DNA of 63,110 nt from an uncultured Burkholderiaceae bacterium (GTDB taxonomy: Bacteria; Pseudomonadota; Gammaproteobacteria; Burkholderiales; Burkholderiaceae_B): positions 1 to 63,110 of the forward strand of contig CALBEY010000006.1 in NCBI GenBank assembly GCA_937888805.1, in the 5' to 3' direction. How positions within the stretch are numbered: the stretch's first letter is position 1; each line of letters begins with the position of its first letter. Below are positions 34,204 to 44,247 of the stretch, piece after piece. Position numbers and translations under genes: made by a program. The notes under the pieces are model-generated. The model did no database searches. It saw only the letters and a program-made list of their open reading frames with translations, and was not told the DNA's origin.

Positions 34204-35433
34204 TTGAAGCGACGAGTCGTGATCACCGGTCTTGGTATCGTGTCCCCTGTTGGTAATGATATTTTGACGGCATGGGACAACGTGGTGAATGGTCGTAGCG
34301 GTATCGGGCGTATTACGCGCTTTGATCCTGCCGACTTTAATTCGCACATTGCGGGTGAGGTCAAAGATTTTGACGTAACGGCCTACATGCCAGCCAAAGA
34401 AGCCCGGCAAATGGATACATTTATTCACTACGGTATTGCTGCTGGCGTCCAAGCTTGGCGTGATTCTGGGCTAGAAGTGACAGAAGAAAATGCACAACGC
34501 ATGGGTGTGATTGTTGGCTCCGGCATTGGTGGTTTACAACGTATTGAAGAAACACAAAAAGAATATCTAGAGCGCGGTGCTCGGCGAATCTCGCCTTTTT
34601 TTGTGCCGGCTTCACTGATCAACTTGGTTTCAGGCCAGTTGTCGATCATGTTTGGGCTTAAAGGGCCGTCGTATGCGGTTGTGTCAGCTTGCACAACAGG
34701 CCTGCACTCTATTGGTGATGCCGGTCGGCTGATTGAGTACGGTGACGCCGACGTGATGATTGCGGGTGGCACTGAGTCAACAGTCTCTCCTCTGGGTATC
34801 GGTGGCTTTGCCGCCATGCGGGCCCTGTCTACCCGCAATGATGACCCCACGACTGCGTCACGTCCCTGGGATGTCGATCGCGATGGGTTTGTTTTGGGGG
34901 AGGGCGCTGGTGTTTTGGTGCTGGAAGAGTATGAGCACGCCAAGCGACGTGGCGCGAAGATTTATGGTGAACTTGCCGGCTACGGCATGAGTTCTGATGC
35001 TTATCACATCACAGCGCCTGACCGCGATGGCCCCAAACGCGGCATTGAAATGGCCTTGCGTAATGGCGGTATCGCTGCGCAAGATATCAGCTACGTGAAT
35101 GCCCATGGCACATCAACACCTTTGGGTGACAAGAATGAGACTGAGGCATTGAAGTTAGCCTTCGGTGACCATGCCAAAAAGTTGGTGATTAACTCGACTA
35201 AGTCAATGACGGGTCACCTGCTCGGCGCGGCGGGTGGTATCGAGGCCGTGTTCACGACCTTGGCGGTACACCACCAAGTGTCACCGCCTACCATTAATAT
35301 TTTTAATCAAGACCCGGAATGTGATTTAGATTACTGCGCTAACGAAGCACGTGACCTGAACATCGAGGTAGCACTATCGAATTCCTTCGGCTTTGGAGGC
35401 ACAAACGGCTCAATGGCCGTGCGGCGGGTTTGA
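34204..35433 (+). CDS. fabF: Beta-ketoacyl-ACP synthase II
   Basis: A 409-residue condensing enzyme for chain elongation. The active cysteine is in AVVSACTTGLHSIGDAG (about residue 164), and the two histidines are in YVNAHGTSTPLGD (about residue 303) and STKSMTGHLLGAAGG (about residue 340). The start is TTG 34204, supported by AGGAG six bases upstream and by the canonical MKRRVVITGLGIVSPVG beginning. It overlaps the next gene by four bases. The order acpP-fabF-rpoE links lipid synthesis and envelope stress. Confidence 0.97.
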   Translation: MKRRVVITGLGIVSPVGNDILTAWDNVVNGRSGIGRITRFDPADFNSHIAGEVKDFDVTAYMPAKEARQMDTFIHYGIAAGVQAWRDSGLEVTEENAQRMGVIVGSGIGGLQRIEETQKEYLERGARRISPFFVPASLINLVSGQLSIMFGLKGPSYAVVSACTTGLHSIGDAGRLIEYGDADVMIAGGTESTVSPLGIGGFAAMRALSTRNDDPTTASRPWDVDRDGFVLGEGAGVLVLEEYEHAKRRGAKIYGELAGYGMSSDAYHITAPDRDGPKRGIEMALRNGGIAAQDISYVNAHGTSTPLGDKNETEALKLAFGDHAKKLVINSTKSMTGHLLGAAGGIEAVFTTLAVHHQVSPPTINIFNQDPECDLDYCANEARDLNIEVALSNSFGFGGTNGSMAVRRV

Positions 35434-35903
35434 CTTTGACCGATCTTGAGCAAAGGTCTTGGGCAGTGACAGGGGCGCTATCGGTAGCGCCCCGATCCAT
35501 TCAGTGCGCCCGTGACGGTCTGGTTCTGTTAGTGATAATGACGGGCTTGTTTTCTGTTTTTTATCTTGGACTGAGTTATGCCTTGTGTTTTGGTCTGGGG
35601 TTTGTGTTTTTGGTGGGTTTTGTTTTTTGGCGATTTTACTTTCGGCGACCAAGTAACGCTGGCGCAACATCCCATGATGTGCTGAGAGTAACTGAGACGG
35701 GCATTGATGTGATTGGTTGTTCATCACCTATTGTGCTGCAAGGTGTGATTCGCCATTGGGCTGGGATTACCCTGCTTTGCCGATCACATGAAAATCACCG
35801 AGTTGCGCTGCGGCGCTTGACGCTTTGGAAAGAGCAGTTTGAGCCCGAGCAGTATCGGCGGTTAAATGTTCTTGTGAACTGGCTGATAAGAGGCCAAGCA
35901 TGA
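35430..35903 (+). CDS. Two-span membrane protein, YgfX-like
   Basis: A 157-residue protein with two adjacent membrane segments (about residues 28-67, LVLLVIMTGLFSVFYLGLS then ALCFGLGFVFLVGFVFW) and a soluble C-terminal half. The latter reads HRVALRRLTLWKEQFEPEQY and ends in a cluster typical of YgfX/CptA-type proteins (PF07254). The match is from layout and the L-x-LW-x(4,6)-F-x-x-E-x-x-RRL pattern, not an alignment, so the family is tentative. It starts with TTG overlapping the fabF stop and ends overlapping rpoE by four bases. A gene of this kind sits between fabF and rpoE in many betaproteobacteria. Confidence 0.7.
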   Translation: MTLTDLEQRSWAVTGALSVAPRSIQCARDGLVLLVIMTGLFSVFYLGLSYALCFGLGFVFLVGFVFWRFYFRRPSNAGATSHDVLRVTETGIDVIGCSSPIVLQGVIRHWAGITLLCRSHENHRVALRRLTLWKEQFEPEQYRRLNVLVNWLIRGQA

Positions 35904-36499
35904 GCGAACGGGACGTCGACGCTAAGCTTGTCGCTCGTGTGCAGGCCGGCGATAAAGCCGCCTTTGATTTGTTGGTTTTAAAGTACCAACGCAAAATTCT
36001 GCGATTGTTGTCTCGAATGCTGCGGGATCAGTCAGAAATAGAAGACGTGATGCAAGAGGCTTTTATTAAAGCTTACCGGGCTTTGCCACAGTTTCGTGGT
36101 GATAGTGCTTTTTACACGTGGCTCTACCGAATTGCCATCAATACGGCGCGCAATTGGATGGCCTCACAATCTCGTCGCCCGAGCTCCCCAAGTTTGCATC
36201 AATCCGAGGATGGTGAAACTTTTGACGAGATTGACAACCTAACAGACAACAACACACCCGAATCGTTGTTGGCCAGTCGAGAGATTGCGGCGTCGGTTAA
36301 TGAAACCATTCAAGCGTTGCCCGCTGAACTCAGGACTGCCATTGTACTAAGAGAAATTGAGGGATTGAGCTATGAAGAAATCGCACAAGCAATGGGGTGC
36401 CCCATCGGCACGGTGCGATCACGGATTTTTCGGGCGCGAGAAGCAATTGCCACCAAGTTGCGCCCAATGATCGATCAGCAAGGCGATCGGCGATGGTAA
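35900..36499 (+). CDS. rpoE: RNA polymerase sigma factor RpoE (AlgU)
   Basis: A 199-residue ECF sigma factor for envelope stress. Region 2 lies at about residues 20-90 (QRKILRLLSRMLRDQSEIED, with AFIKAYRALPQFRGDSAFYT after it) and region 4 at about residues 135-190 (LREIEGLSYEEIAQAMGCPI). rseA and rseB follow directly, as in the RpoE/AlgU systems of Gamma- and Betaproteobacteria. RseA should hold it at the membrane until regulated proteolysis. The start ATG overlaps the YgfX-like gene. Confidence 0.96.
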   Translation: MSERDVDAKLVARVQAGDKAAFDLLVLKYQRKILRLLSRMLRDQSEIEDVMQEAFIKAYRALPQFRGDSAFYTWLYRIAINTARNWMASQSRRPSSPSLHQSEDGETFDEIDNLTDNNTPESLLASREIAASVNETIQALPAELRTAIVLREIEGLSYEEIAQAMGCPIGTVRSRIFRAREAIATKLRPMIDQQGDRRW

Positions 36500-36511
36500 G
36501 GGAAGACTGAC

Positions 36512-37135
36512 ATGCAAACGACACAGACACAACACCCATCAGCGGAATCAATTGAAAATACGCGGGATGCGGCTGAGCCCCAAACGGTTGATCGATTGGA
36601 GTTGATTTCAGCGTATTTTGATGGCGAGTTCGAGCAAACCGATACCGAGCGACGATCAAGCGCCTGCTCGTTAACGGTGGATCTTGACCCACTTGAGTAC
36701 AAAGAGGATTGGGCGCTTTACGCCTTAATAGCTGATTCGCTCGCGCAACCCGCTGCACGTGCTTTCAGCCCCTCGACCGAATTCACAACGCGGCTTTCAG
36801 CCGCGCTGCAAAGAGAGCCAACCCATCAACTGGCCACGGACACGGCCCAAGATCGTGCGGCAGTGTCGGTATCGCAAAGAGCGACCAGACCTAGCGCCTT
36901 CTCGAGATGGTTTTCGTGGCCTAGCTTGGCCATGGCTGCGGCGATTGCCGCTGTGGTGTGGGTTGCCCAGCCGCTGTTGATGCTCGATGAGGTGGTGGTC
37001 GTGAGCACTCCCACGGTGTTGCCTCAGCCAGTGGTAGACGGTGCGAGCGTTTCTGATTACGCCAACGCGCACAGACAGTTTTCTGGGCCGATCGCGGTTC
37101 GCCAAGCGTCGTTTGAGCCAGGGGTTGATCGATGA
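36512..37135 (+). CDS. rseA: Anti-sigma-E factor RseA
   Basis: A 207-residue membrane anti-sigma factor. The cytoplasmic part starts with a polar, about 25-residue extension, then LELISAYFDGEFEQTD (the RseA sigma-binding start) and EYKEDWALYALIADSL. A single membrane segment is at about residues 137-155 (WPSLAMAAAIAAVVWVAQPL). A periplasmic tail of about 50 residues follows, as expected for DegS/RseP-type cleavage. It sits 12 bases after rpoE and overlaps rseB by four bases. Confidence 0.9.
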   Translation: MQTTQTQHPSAESIENTRDAAEPQTVDRLELISAYFDGEFEQTDTERRSSACSLTVDLDPLEYKEDWALYALIADSLAQPAARAFSPSTEFTTRLSAALQREPTHQLATDTAQDRAAVSVSQRATRPSAFSRWFSWPSLAMAAAIAAVVWVAQPLLMLDEVVVVSTPTVLPQPVVDGASVSDYANAHRQFSGPIAVRQASFEPGVDR

Positions 37136-38193
37136 AATTCGCGGCTCAACCTGAGGACAGCGCGGGGCTGCGCACAAATAGGATAGGTCAACTTGCGCGT
37201 GGCTTTTGTTTGGTCATGATGGCTTTGGTGGTGATGGGCCTTTCAGCGGCTCACGCAAGAAGCACAGATGCCATAATGCAGTCCCCCACCGACGCCAAAT
37301 CGCTTCTCGAAGGCATTCAATCGGCAGCCAAACGACTGAATTACCAAGGTGTTTTCTCCCAGCAGCGCGATGGCGTTGTTCATTCATTTCGGATGACGCA
37401 CCGTTTTGTTGATGATCGTGAAGAAGAGAGAATCGAGGTACTTGATAACAGCCCCAGAGAGTACTTGCGTGTTGATGACGCTGTCAGTTGCTTAATCCCT
37501 GAGAAGAAACTGGTGGTCAATGAGTCACAGCGACAAGAACGATTCCCCGCGCTATTGATGGGTGAGCTGTCTCATTTTTCGGAATTCTATGATGTTTTGC
37601 TGGCACCGGCCCAGAGCCGTGTGGCTGGCAGACAGTGTTTGGTGGTTGATATCGTCCCCAAAGACAATCACCGTCCTCATTACCAGTTTTGCGCTGATGT
37701 TCAGACGGGCCTATTACTGAAAGCGCAGTTGCTGCAAGCCGATGGCAGTGTCTTAGAGCAGATCGCTTTTAACCAAGTCCAAATTGGGCACTCAATTGCC
37801 GATGTTGAGCTTGCCCCCAGTTGGTCTACTGACGGCTGGCAAGCGGTCAATCAAAAACAAGAGGCGATTGATTTTCGTGCCATGGGTTGGGATTACAAGC
37901 AACCACCTGGTTTTGAACCGGTCATGCAATTGCAACGAACTTTTAGCGATGGTCGAATGGTCAATCAAATGATTTTGACGGACGGTTTGGCCAGTGTCTC
38001 AGTTTTTATTGAACCTTATCAGCAGAGTTTGTCTCAACATCAATGGCAGGGAGCCAGTCGTTCAGGTTCGATCAATTTATATGGCAAACAAGTCGGTGAC
38101 TATTGGATCGTTGTGGTGGGTGAAGTGCCCGCTCAAAGTATTCATATGCTGGCGCAATCGATCAGCCGTCGCGATGTCTCTGCGAGCCAGTAA
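37132..38193 (+). CDS. rseB: Sigma-E regulatory protein RseB/MucB
   Basis: A 353-residue periplasmic protein. The signal peptide has a long polar n-region (about 23 residues) and then a hydrophobic core CLVMMALVVMGLSAAHA. The mature protein has the MucB/RseB N-terminal domain (LNYQGVFSQQRDGVVHSF) and C-terminal domain (about residues 250-345). It binds the RseA periplasmic tail and senses envelope lipoprotein/LPS signals. A shorter start at an internal methionine is possible. It overlaps rseA (ATGA). Confidence 0.92.
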   Translation: MKFAAQPEDSAGLRTNRIGQLARGFCLVMMALVVMGLSAAHARSTDAIMQSPTDAKSLLEGIQSAAKRLNYQGVFSQQRDGVVHSFRMTHRFVDDREEERIEVLDNSPREYLRVDDAVSCLIPEKKLVVNESQRQERFPALLMGELSHFSEFYDVLLAPAQSRVAGRQCLVVDIVPKDNHRPHYQFCADVQTGLLLKAQLLQADGSVLEQIAFNQVQIGHSIADVELAPSWSTDGWQAVNQKQEAIDFRAMGWDYKQPPGFEPVMQLQRTFSDGRMVNQMILTDGLASVSVFIEPYQQSLSQHQWQGASRSGSINLYGKQVGDYWIVVVGEVPAQSIHMLAQSISRRDVSASQ

Positions 38194-38235
38194 CGCACGT
38201 CGTATCGCCAATAAAAACTAAAACGGAGTTTGAAT

Positions 38236-39732
38236 ATGCCTAATCGCTATGCCGTCTCTTCCCACTCGCTTGCGCGGACCCAGCAGCAGCCGCAACAGTG
38301 CCTCTGGCGCGTGATGTTGTTGTCGATCGCTTTCGTGGCGCTGTCATTTTTGGGTATGCAACAGGCGCTTGCCAACACAGCTGGACTGCCCGACTTTACG
38401 GGTATTGTCGAAAAAGCGGACGAAGCAGTGGTTAACATCAGAACCACTGCCACTGTTGATGGCCGTGGTCGCTCGGGCCAAGATCCTTATGAAATGTTTC
38501 GGTGGTTCTTTGGCCCCGATTTTCAGCCGCCTGGTGGTGCGCCTGAGCAAAGACGTGGTGAGCCAGCCCCTGAGCCCGAGCAACGCTCTGTACCACGAGG
38601 TGTCGGATCTGGTTTTTTCATCACAGCGGATGGTTCGATCCTGACCAATCACCACGTGATTGACGGGGCTGATGAAATATTTGTCACCTTAACGGATGGT
38701 AGAGAATTCAAAGCGGTTGTTGTTGGTAGCGATGCGCGCACCGATGTGGCGTTGTTGAAGATTGATGCCACTGACATGGTGACACTGCCCATCGGCAGTG
38801 CCCAAAACCTCAAGAAAGGGCAGTGGGTTTTGGCGATTGGTTCGCCCTTCGGCTTGCAGGCCACGGTGACGGCCGGTATTGTGAGCGCGATTGGTCGTGA
38901 AACGGGTGATTATTTGCCATTCATTCAAACGGATGTGGCCGTCAACCCAGGCAACTCTGGCGGTCCTTTATTGGACATGTCTGGCCAAGTGGTGGGTATT
39001 AACGCTCAGATCGTGTCGCGCAGTGGCGGCTTCATGGGTATTTCGTTGGCGATCCCGATCGATGAAGCCATGTCGGTTGCCGATCAACTCAAAACCAACG
39101 GTAAGGTTGTTCGCGGTCGGATTGGTGTGCAAATCGGTGAAGTGAACAAAGATGTGGCTGAGGCCAGTGGTTTATCGGATCAGTCCGGCGCAATGGTGAG
39201 TCGTGTGGAGCCAGATGGACCGGCTGATGCTGCTGGCTTAAAAGCCGGAGACATCATTTTGTCATTTGGTGGCAAAAAAATCGCAAAATGGTCTGATCTT
39301 CCCCGCGTGGTGGGCGCCACCAAGCCAGGTCAGCGGGTCGAAATGGCAGTCTGGCGCCGGGGTAAACCGGTCACCCTGATGGTCAAGGTTGGCGAGATGC
39401 CTTCAGCAGAGCAGCCTCAAGCGGCAGCACCAGCCACACCAGAGCCCGTCGCAGGACTGACAGCACTTGGTTTGACGGTGGTTGATTTAACCGACAAGGA
39501 ACGGGCCGATCTGAACATTGAAAAAGGCGTCAAGGTGACGGAGTCGGCTGACGCTGGCGCTAGCGCTGGTATTGCTGTTGGCGATATTGTGCTGACTGTG
39601 GGAAACAACGAAGTGGGCACGGCCAAGCAGTTCGTTGAATTGGTTAAAAAAGCTGGCGAGGGCAAACCAGTCGGTATGATGGTGCAGCGCAACGGTCAGG
39701 CGCAGTGGGTTTTGGTAAGACCCAAACGTTAA
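38236..39732 (+). CDS. mucD: Periplasmic serine protease MucD/DegP
   Basis: A 498-residue HtrA protease. After a signal sequence (hydrophobic at about residues 27-45, ending near QALA) the trypsin-like domain has the triad histidine in LTNHHVIDGA, aspartate in DARTDVALLKI and serine in NPGNSGGPLLD. Two PDZ domains follow (about residues 290-385 and 405-498; the first contains DGPADAAGLKAGDIILSFGG). Between residues 65 and 110 is a Pro/Gly/Glu-rich loop (PGGAPEQRRGEPAPEPEQRS). It degrades misfolded envelope proteins and is typically under sigma-E control. ATG 38236 follows GGAG. Confidence 0.95.
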   Translation: MPNRYAVSSHSLARTQQQPQQCLWRVMLLSIAFVALSFLGMQQALANTAGLPDFTGIVEKADEAVVNIRTTATVDGRGRSGQDPYEMFRWFFGPDFQPPGGAPEQRRGEPAPEPEQRSVPRGVGSGFFITADGSILTNHHVIDGADEIFVTLTDGREFKAVVVGSDARTDVALLKIDATDMVTLPIGSAQNLKKGQWVLAIGSPFGLQATVTAGIVSAIGRETGDYLPFIQTDVAVNPGNSGGPLLDMSGQVVGINAQIVSRSGGFMGISLAIPIDEAMSVADQLKTNGKVVRGRIGVQIGEVNKDVAEASGLSDQSGAMVSRVEPDGPADAAGLKAGDIILSFGGKKIAKWSDLPRVVGATKPGQRVEMAVWRRGKPVTLMVKVGEMPSAEQPQAAAPATPEPVAGLTALGLTVVDLTDKERADLNIEKGVKVTESADAGASAGIAVGDIVLTVGNNEVGTAKQFVELVKKAGEGKPVGMMVQRNGQAQWVLVRPKR

Positions 39733-39769
39733 CCCCCGATCAGGCTAAAATAAGCAAGGTTTAATGCGG

Positions 39770-39801
39770 CAAGAGGGCGCGTCAAGCGCCCTCTTGTTTT
39801 T
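39770..39801 (+). terminator. Strong Rho-independent terminator after mucD
   Basis: An eleven-base perfect stem (CAAGAGGGCGC / GCGCCCTCTTG) with a five-base GTCAA loop is followed by TTTTTA. It ends the rpoE-rseAB-mucD transcript before lepA. Confidence 0.93.
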
Positions 39802-39894
39802 AGTGGGTCAAAGCACCTGGTGCGCCATTCGGTGTCCATCTGGCCCTTACGTCTGCTGAACAAGACAGATTTCATTTAAGTTTGATTGGATTTT

Positions 39895-41688
39895 ATGCAG
39901 CACATTCGTAACTTTTCGATCATTGCTCATATTGACCATGGCAAATCAACGCTGGCTGATCGTTTGATACAGACCTGTGGTGGCTTGGCGGGTCGTGAAA
40001 TGTCGGCCCAAGTGCTTGATTCGATGGATATCGAGCGCGAGCGGGGCATCACCATCAAGGCGCAAACGGCATCGTTGTTATACCGTGCCAAGGACGGCCA
40101 TGAGTACCAATTCAACCTGATCGACACACCAGGTCACGTTGATTTTTCGTACGAAGTGAGTCGTTCACTGTCTGCGTGCGAAGGGGCGCTCCTCGTGGTT
40201 GATGCTTCTCAGGGTGTTGAGGCTCAGACCGTGGCCAACTGTTACACCGCAATCGAGCTCGGTGTTGAGGTCGTTCCTGTTCTCAATAAAATGGATTTGC
40301 CGCAAGCGGACCCTGAGGGCGCTCGGGCAGAAATTGAGGATGTGATTGGCATTGATGCCTCAGATGCTGTTGCTGCGAGTGCGAAGACCGGTTTGGGTAT
40401 CGATGAAATCCTTGAGGCTATTGTGGCCAAAGTACCAGCACCCAAGGGCGATCCAGAGGCGCCCTTGCAGGCTTTGATCGTGGATTCCTGGTTTGATAAC
40501 TATGTTGGCGTGGTAATGTTGGTTCGCATTGTCAATGGCACGCTAAAACCGAAAGACAAAATCCGTTTCATGGCAACGGGCGCCCTTCATGGCTGCGAAC
40601 AGCTCGGTGTTTTCACCCCAAAATCGCTGCCACGAACCATGCTATCGGCTGGGCAGGTGGGTTTTGTGATTGCGGGCATCAAAGAGCTTAAAGACGCGAA
40701 AGTGGGTGACACCATTACACACACGGCTCGACCCGCACTTGAACCATTGCCAGGGTTCAAAGAGGTTAAGCCGCAGGTTTTTGCGGGGCTCTATCCGGTC
40801 GAAAGCAGTGAGTATGATCAGCTACGTGATTCCTTAGAAAAACTCAAATTAAATGACTCAGCACTGATGTATGAACCTGAGGTGTCACAGGCTTTGGGTT
40901 TTGGTTTTCGTTGCGGGTTTTTGGGTCTTTTGCACATGGAAATTGTGCAAGAACGGCTTGAACGAGAGTTTGATATGGACATCATCACCACAGCACCGTC
41001 TGTGGTCTATGAGATCGAACTCAATAGCGGTGACGTCGTCAGTATTGAAAGCCCATCACGGATGCCAGAAATCGGCAAGGTTGCTGAGATTCGTGAGCCG
41101 ATCGTATCGGTCACCCTGTTCATGCCCCAAGAATATGTGGGGCCAGTGATGACGCTGTGTAATCAGAAGCGTGGGGCTCAACTCGACATGAGCTACCATG
41201 GTCGGCAAGTCCATTTGAAGTATGAGATTCCACTCGCAGAAATTGTCCTGGACTTTTTTGACAAGCTGAAATCGGTCTCGCGTGGTTATGCCTCAATGGA
41301 TTACGAGTTTTTAGAATACAGGGCCTCGGATGTGGTGAGGGTCGATGTGTTGATCAACGCCGACCGCGTTGATGCCTTATCGACCATCTGTCATCGATCA
41401 AACGCCCGTTATCGAGGCCGTGAAATGGTGGGTAAGATGCGTGAGATGATTCCCCGTCAAATGTATGACGTCGCTATTCAAGCCGCGATTGGCGCCGAGA
41501 TTATCGCCCGTGAAAACGTCAAAGCGCTGCGCAAAAACGTATTGGCCAAGTGCTATGGGGGCGATATCAGCCGTAAAAAGAAATTGCTAGAAAAGCAAAA
41601 AGCTGGCAAAAAGCGCATGAAGCAAGTCGGTAGCGTCGAGATACCTCAAGAGGCGTTTTTGGCGATCTTGCAAGTTGACGATAGGTAA
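39895..41688 (+). CDS. lepA: Elongation factor 4 (LepA)
   Basis: A 597-residue translational GTPase, exactly the family length. The P-loop region is [21 protein letters not shown]3 is [12 protein letters not shown], and G4 is [12 protein letters not shown]. The LepA-specific C-terminal domain contains [20 protein letters not shown] (about residues 537-556). It remodels stalled ribosomes or aids initiation; the role is still debated. ATG 39895 gives the standard [16 protein letters not shown] start; no good ribosome binding site is visible. lepB follows 47 bases later. Confidence 0.97.
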   Translation: MQHIRNFSIIAHIDHGKSTLADRLIQTCGGLAGREMSAQVLDSMDIERERGITIKAQTASLLYRAKDGHEYQFNLIDTPGHVDFSYEVSRSLSACEGALLVVDASQGVEAQTVANCYTAIELGVEVVPVLNKMDLPQADPEGARAEIEDVIGIDASDAVAASAKTGLGIDEILEAIVAKVPAPKGDPEAPLQALIVDSWFDNYVGVVMLVRIVNGTLKPKDKIRFMATGALHGCEQLGVFTPKSLPRTMLSAGQVGFVIAGIKELKDAKVGDTITHTARPALEPLPGFKEVKPQVFAGLYPVESSEYDQLRDSLEKLKLNDSALMYEPEVSQALGFGFRCGFLGLLHMEIVQERLEREFDMDIITTAPSVVYEIELNSGDVVSIESPSRMPEIGKVAEIREPIVSVTLFMPQEYVGPVMTLCNQKRGAQLDMSYHGRQVHLKYEIPLAEIVLDFFDKLKSVSRGYASMDYEFLEYRASDVVRVDVLINADRVDALSTICHRSNARYRGREMVGKMREMIPRQMYDVAIQAAIGAEIIARENVKALRKNVLAKCYGGDISRKKKLLEKQKAGKKRMKQVGSVEIPQEAFLAILQVDDR

Positions 41689-41735
41689 CAGGCGCCCATG
41701 AAGAATCTTATTGCCCGCAGAGGATCACAACGCCC

Positions 41736-42530
41736 ATGAGCTGGAATTTTTCCTTAATCCTTTTTGTGGCGCTTTTGGTCACAGGACTTGTCTGGCTGGT
41801 TGACCGTCTTTTCCTACGTCAGAAAAGGACTTCCACAGACAAGCGGCCCTGGTGGGTCGAGTACGGTGCCAGTTTCTTTCCCGTCATCTTGTTTGTTTTT
41901 GTTTTGCGCTCTTTTATTGTCGAGCCCTTCCGTATCCCCTCAGGCTCCATGTTGCCAACGCTGCAATCAGGAGACTTAATTCTGGTTAACAAGTTCACCT
42001 ACGGCATCCGTTTGCCGATTTGGCATGACAAGGTGATTCCAATTGGCGATCCAGCTCGGGGCGATGTCATGGTGTTTCGCTACCCCGTTGACCCTAAGGT
42101 TGACTACATCAAGCGGGTGGTTGGGTTGCCAGGTGATGAGGTGGCTTATCTCAACAAAAGGGTATATTTGAACGGTAAAGAAGTGCCCGTCCAGCGTGAT
42201 GGTGACTTTTTTGAGCCAGATCGTCTTGTTTACACCGCTCAGTTCATTGAGAGCTTAGGCGAAATTGACAACAAAATACTGGTAGATATGCGAACAAGAC
42301 AGGATTTAAGGCCATTTTGGCGATTTCCGCATAGAGATAACTGTACTTACCGCACTGATGGCATCATTTGCACCGTGCCAGAGGGTGAATACTTTATGAT
42401 GGGTGACAATCGCGACAACAGTTTGGATAGTCGATTTTGGGGCTTCGTGCCAGAGTCACATATTGTTGGGAAAGCGTTTTTTATCTGGATGAACTTTTCT
42501 GAACCGGGTCGAATTGGTCGTTTTCATTGA
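41736..42530 (+). CDS. lepB: Signal peptidase I
   Basis: A 264-residue type I signal peptidase. Two N-terminal membrane segments (about residues 4-24 and 46-63) flank a short basic loop. The catalytic serine is in RIPSGSMLPTLQSGD (about residue 73), and the lysine in DYIKRVVGLPGDEV (about residue 127). Box E, GDNRDNSLDSRFWGFVP, is near the C-terminus. It cleaves preproteins at the periplasmic face. lepA-lepB-rnc-era is the standard order. Confidence 0.97.
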   Translation: MSWNFSLILFVALLVTGLVWLVDRLFLRQKRTSTDKRPWWVEYGASFFPVILFVFVLRSFIVEPFRIPSGSMLPTLQSGDLILVNKFTYGIRLPIWHDKVIPIGDPARGDVMVFRYPVDPKVDYIKRVVGLPGDEVAYLNKRVYLNGKEVPVQRDGDFFEPDRLVYTAQFIESLGEIDNKILVDMRTRQDLRPFWRFPHRDNCTYRTDGIICTVPEGEYFMMGDNRDNSLDSRFWGFVPESHIVGKAFFIWMNFSEPGRIGRFH

Positions 42531-42574
42531 TAGTTGATGACCGCCGGGTGACCCGTGTTAACGGGTATTGATTG

Positions 42575-43333
42575 ATGTCTGCGACACCTCTTGAACAAGT
42601 GCTTGGCTACAGCTTTGAGAACAAGACGCTTTTGGAGCTTGCGCTCACGCACCGAAGCCTCGGTGCAAAAAACAATGAGCGCCTGGAGTTTCTGGGTGAT
42701 TCAGTGCTCGGTACATCCATTTCGGCACTCCTCTTTCACCGCTACAGCAAGTTAGACGAAGGCGACTTGTCGCGCGTCAGGGCAAACCTTGTCAAACAAG
42801 CTGCCCTTGCCGATATCGCTCAAACCTTGGGCTTGTCGCAACACCTGCGGCTCGGTGAAGGTGAACTCAAAAGTGGCGGCTTTAGGCGCCCCTCAATTTT
42901 GGCAGACACCTTTGAAGCTATTCTTGGCGCTATCTTTTTGGATGGTGGCTTTGAGCAGGCGCAGGCTGTGATTCACCGCCTGTATGAGCCCGTGCTGGCG
43001 TCGGTCGATCCTCAAACCATTGGTAAAGATGCGAAGACCCTGCTGCAGGAGTTTTTGCAAGCCCATAAAATGGCGCTTCCGGCGTATGCCGTGCTAGCGA
43101 CGCATGGCGCGGCGCATAGTCAACAGTTCGAAGTGACTTGCGATATCGCAGAACTTGATGTTCGTGTCCAAGCGGTTGGTGCTAGCCGCCGGGCAGCGGA
43201 GCAAACCGCTGCAAAGTTAGCATTAGAGAAAGCCATGCAGTTAAAGCCTGGGCCAGGCCGTAAGGCAGTCAAGCGTGCGCGCAAAGCGGCCCAGTTAAGT
43301 TTGCCCGTCGCCGTTTCACAGGATGCCAGATGA
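42575..43333 (+). CDS. rnc: Ribonuclease III
   Basis: A 252-residue double-strand-specific endonuclease. The catalytic signature is [16 protein letters not shown] (about residues 34-49), and [16 protein letters not shown] holds the second acidic pair (about residues 111-126). A double-stranded RNA-binding domain follows (about residues 155-225), with a 25-residue basic tail (KRARKAAQ). ATG 42575 is used instead of the TTG one codon upstream. It overlaps era by four bases. Confidence 0.96.
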   Translation: MSATPLEQVLGYSFENKTLLELALTHRSLGAKNNERLEFLGDSVLGTSISALLFHRYSKLDEGDLSRVRANLVKQAALADIAQTLGLSQHLRLGEGELKSGGFRRPSILADTFEAILGAIFLDGGFEQAQAVIHRLYEPVLASVDPQTIGKDAKTLLQEFLQAHKMALPAYAVLATHGAAHSQQFEVTCDIAELDVRVQAVGASRRAAEQTAAKLALEKAMQLKPGPGRKAVKRARKAAQLSLPVAVSQDAR

Positions 43334-44226
43334 TTGATGCACGATCGCCATACCGTTGTGGATTTGTGGCAGTGGTAGGGCGTCCAAACGTGGGCAAATC
43401 CACGTTGATGAATGCATTGATCGGTGCAAAAGTGTCGATCGTTTCGCGCAAAGCCCAGACAACCCGGCACCGTATTCACGGCGTCTTTACCCGCGATCGC
43501 GAGCAGTTTGTGTTTGTGGATACGCCAGGTTTTCAGATGCGTCATGGCGGGACGATGAACAAAATGATGAATCGCGTTGTCAGCCAAACACTGTCTGATG
43601 TTGATGTGGTGTTGTTTGTGGTCGAGGCGGGCAAATGGACGACCGCCGATGCCACTTTACTTGCGATGTTGGGTCATTGCCGTCATGTGATTTTGGTGAT
43701 CAGCAAAGTTGATCTTTTCAAAGACAAAAATTCCTTATTTCCTTTTGCAGGTGAAGTTGCTGCCCGCCACCCGTTTACGGCCGTGGTGCCAGTCAGTTCT
43801 GTCAAGAAGGTGCAACTTGATACCTTGCTTGACGAGGTGGCCAAGTACCTACCTGAAAACGAGCCGATGTTCGATGAGGAAATGTTTACGGATCGTTCGG
43901 TTCGATTTCTGGTGTCTGAGCTCATTCGTGAGAAGATATTCAGACTGGTGGGCGACGAGTTGCCGTACGGTTGTACGGTTGTGATTGAACAGTGGGAAGA
44001 GTCTGATGACCGGGCTCGAATTGCAGCTTGCGTGATTGTTGAACGCGAAACCCACCGACCCATTCTGTTGGGTGCCAAGGGCATGCACATGAAGCGCATT
44101 GCCACGGAAGCCCGAGTCGACATTGCTGACTTACTGGGAAAATCCGTTCATCTCGAGGTCTACATCAAAGTCAAAAAGGGTTGGTCTGACCGCGAAAGTA
44201 GCTTACGTGAACTCGGCTACGAGTAG
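43330..44226 (+). CDS. era: GTPase Era
   Basis: A 298-residue GTPase for 16S rRNA maturation and 30S assembly. G1 is [18 protein letters not shown]3 is VDTPGFQ, and G4 is VISKVDLF. The C-terminal KH domain includes [19 protein letters not shown] (about residues 240-258). The frame starts inside rnc (ATGA overlap). The G4 motif VSKVD-like form differs slightly from NKID but is common in Era of this group. Confidence 0.96.
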   Translation: MIDARSPYRCGFVAVVGRPNVGKSTLMNALIGAKVSIVSRKAQTTRHRIHGVFTRDREQFVFVDTPGFQMRHGGTMNKMMNRVVSQTLSDVDVVLFVVEAGKWTTADATLLAMLGHCRHVILVISKVDLFKDKNSLFPFAGEVAARHPFTAVVPVSSVKKVQLDTLLDEVAKYLPENEPMFDEEMFTDRSVRFLVSELIREKIFRLVGDELPYGCTVVIEQWEESDDRARIAACVIVERETHRPILLGAKGMHMKRIATEARVDIADLLGKSVHLEVYIKVKKGWSDRESSLRELGYE

Positions 44227-44247
44227 TCGCCGCTGGACCAAGATGCC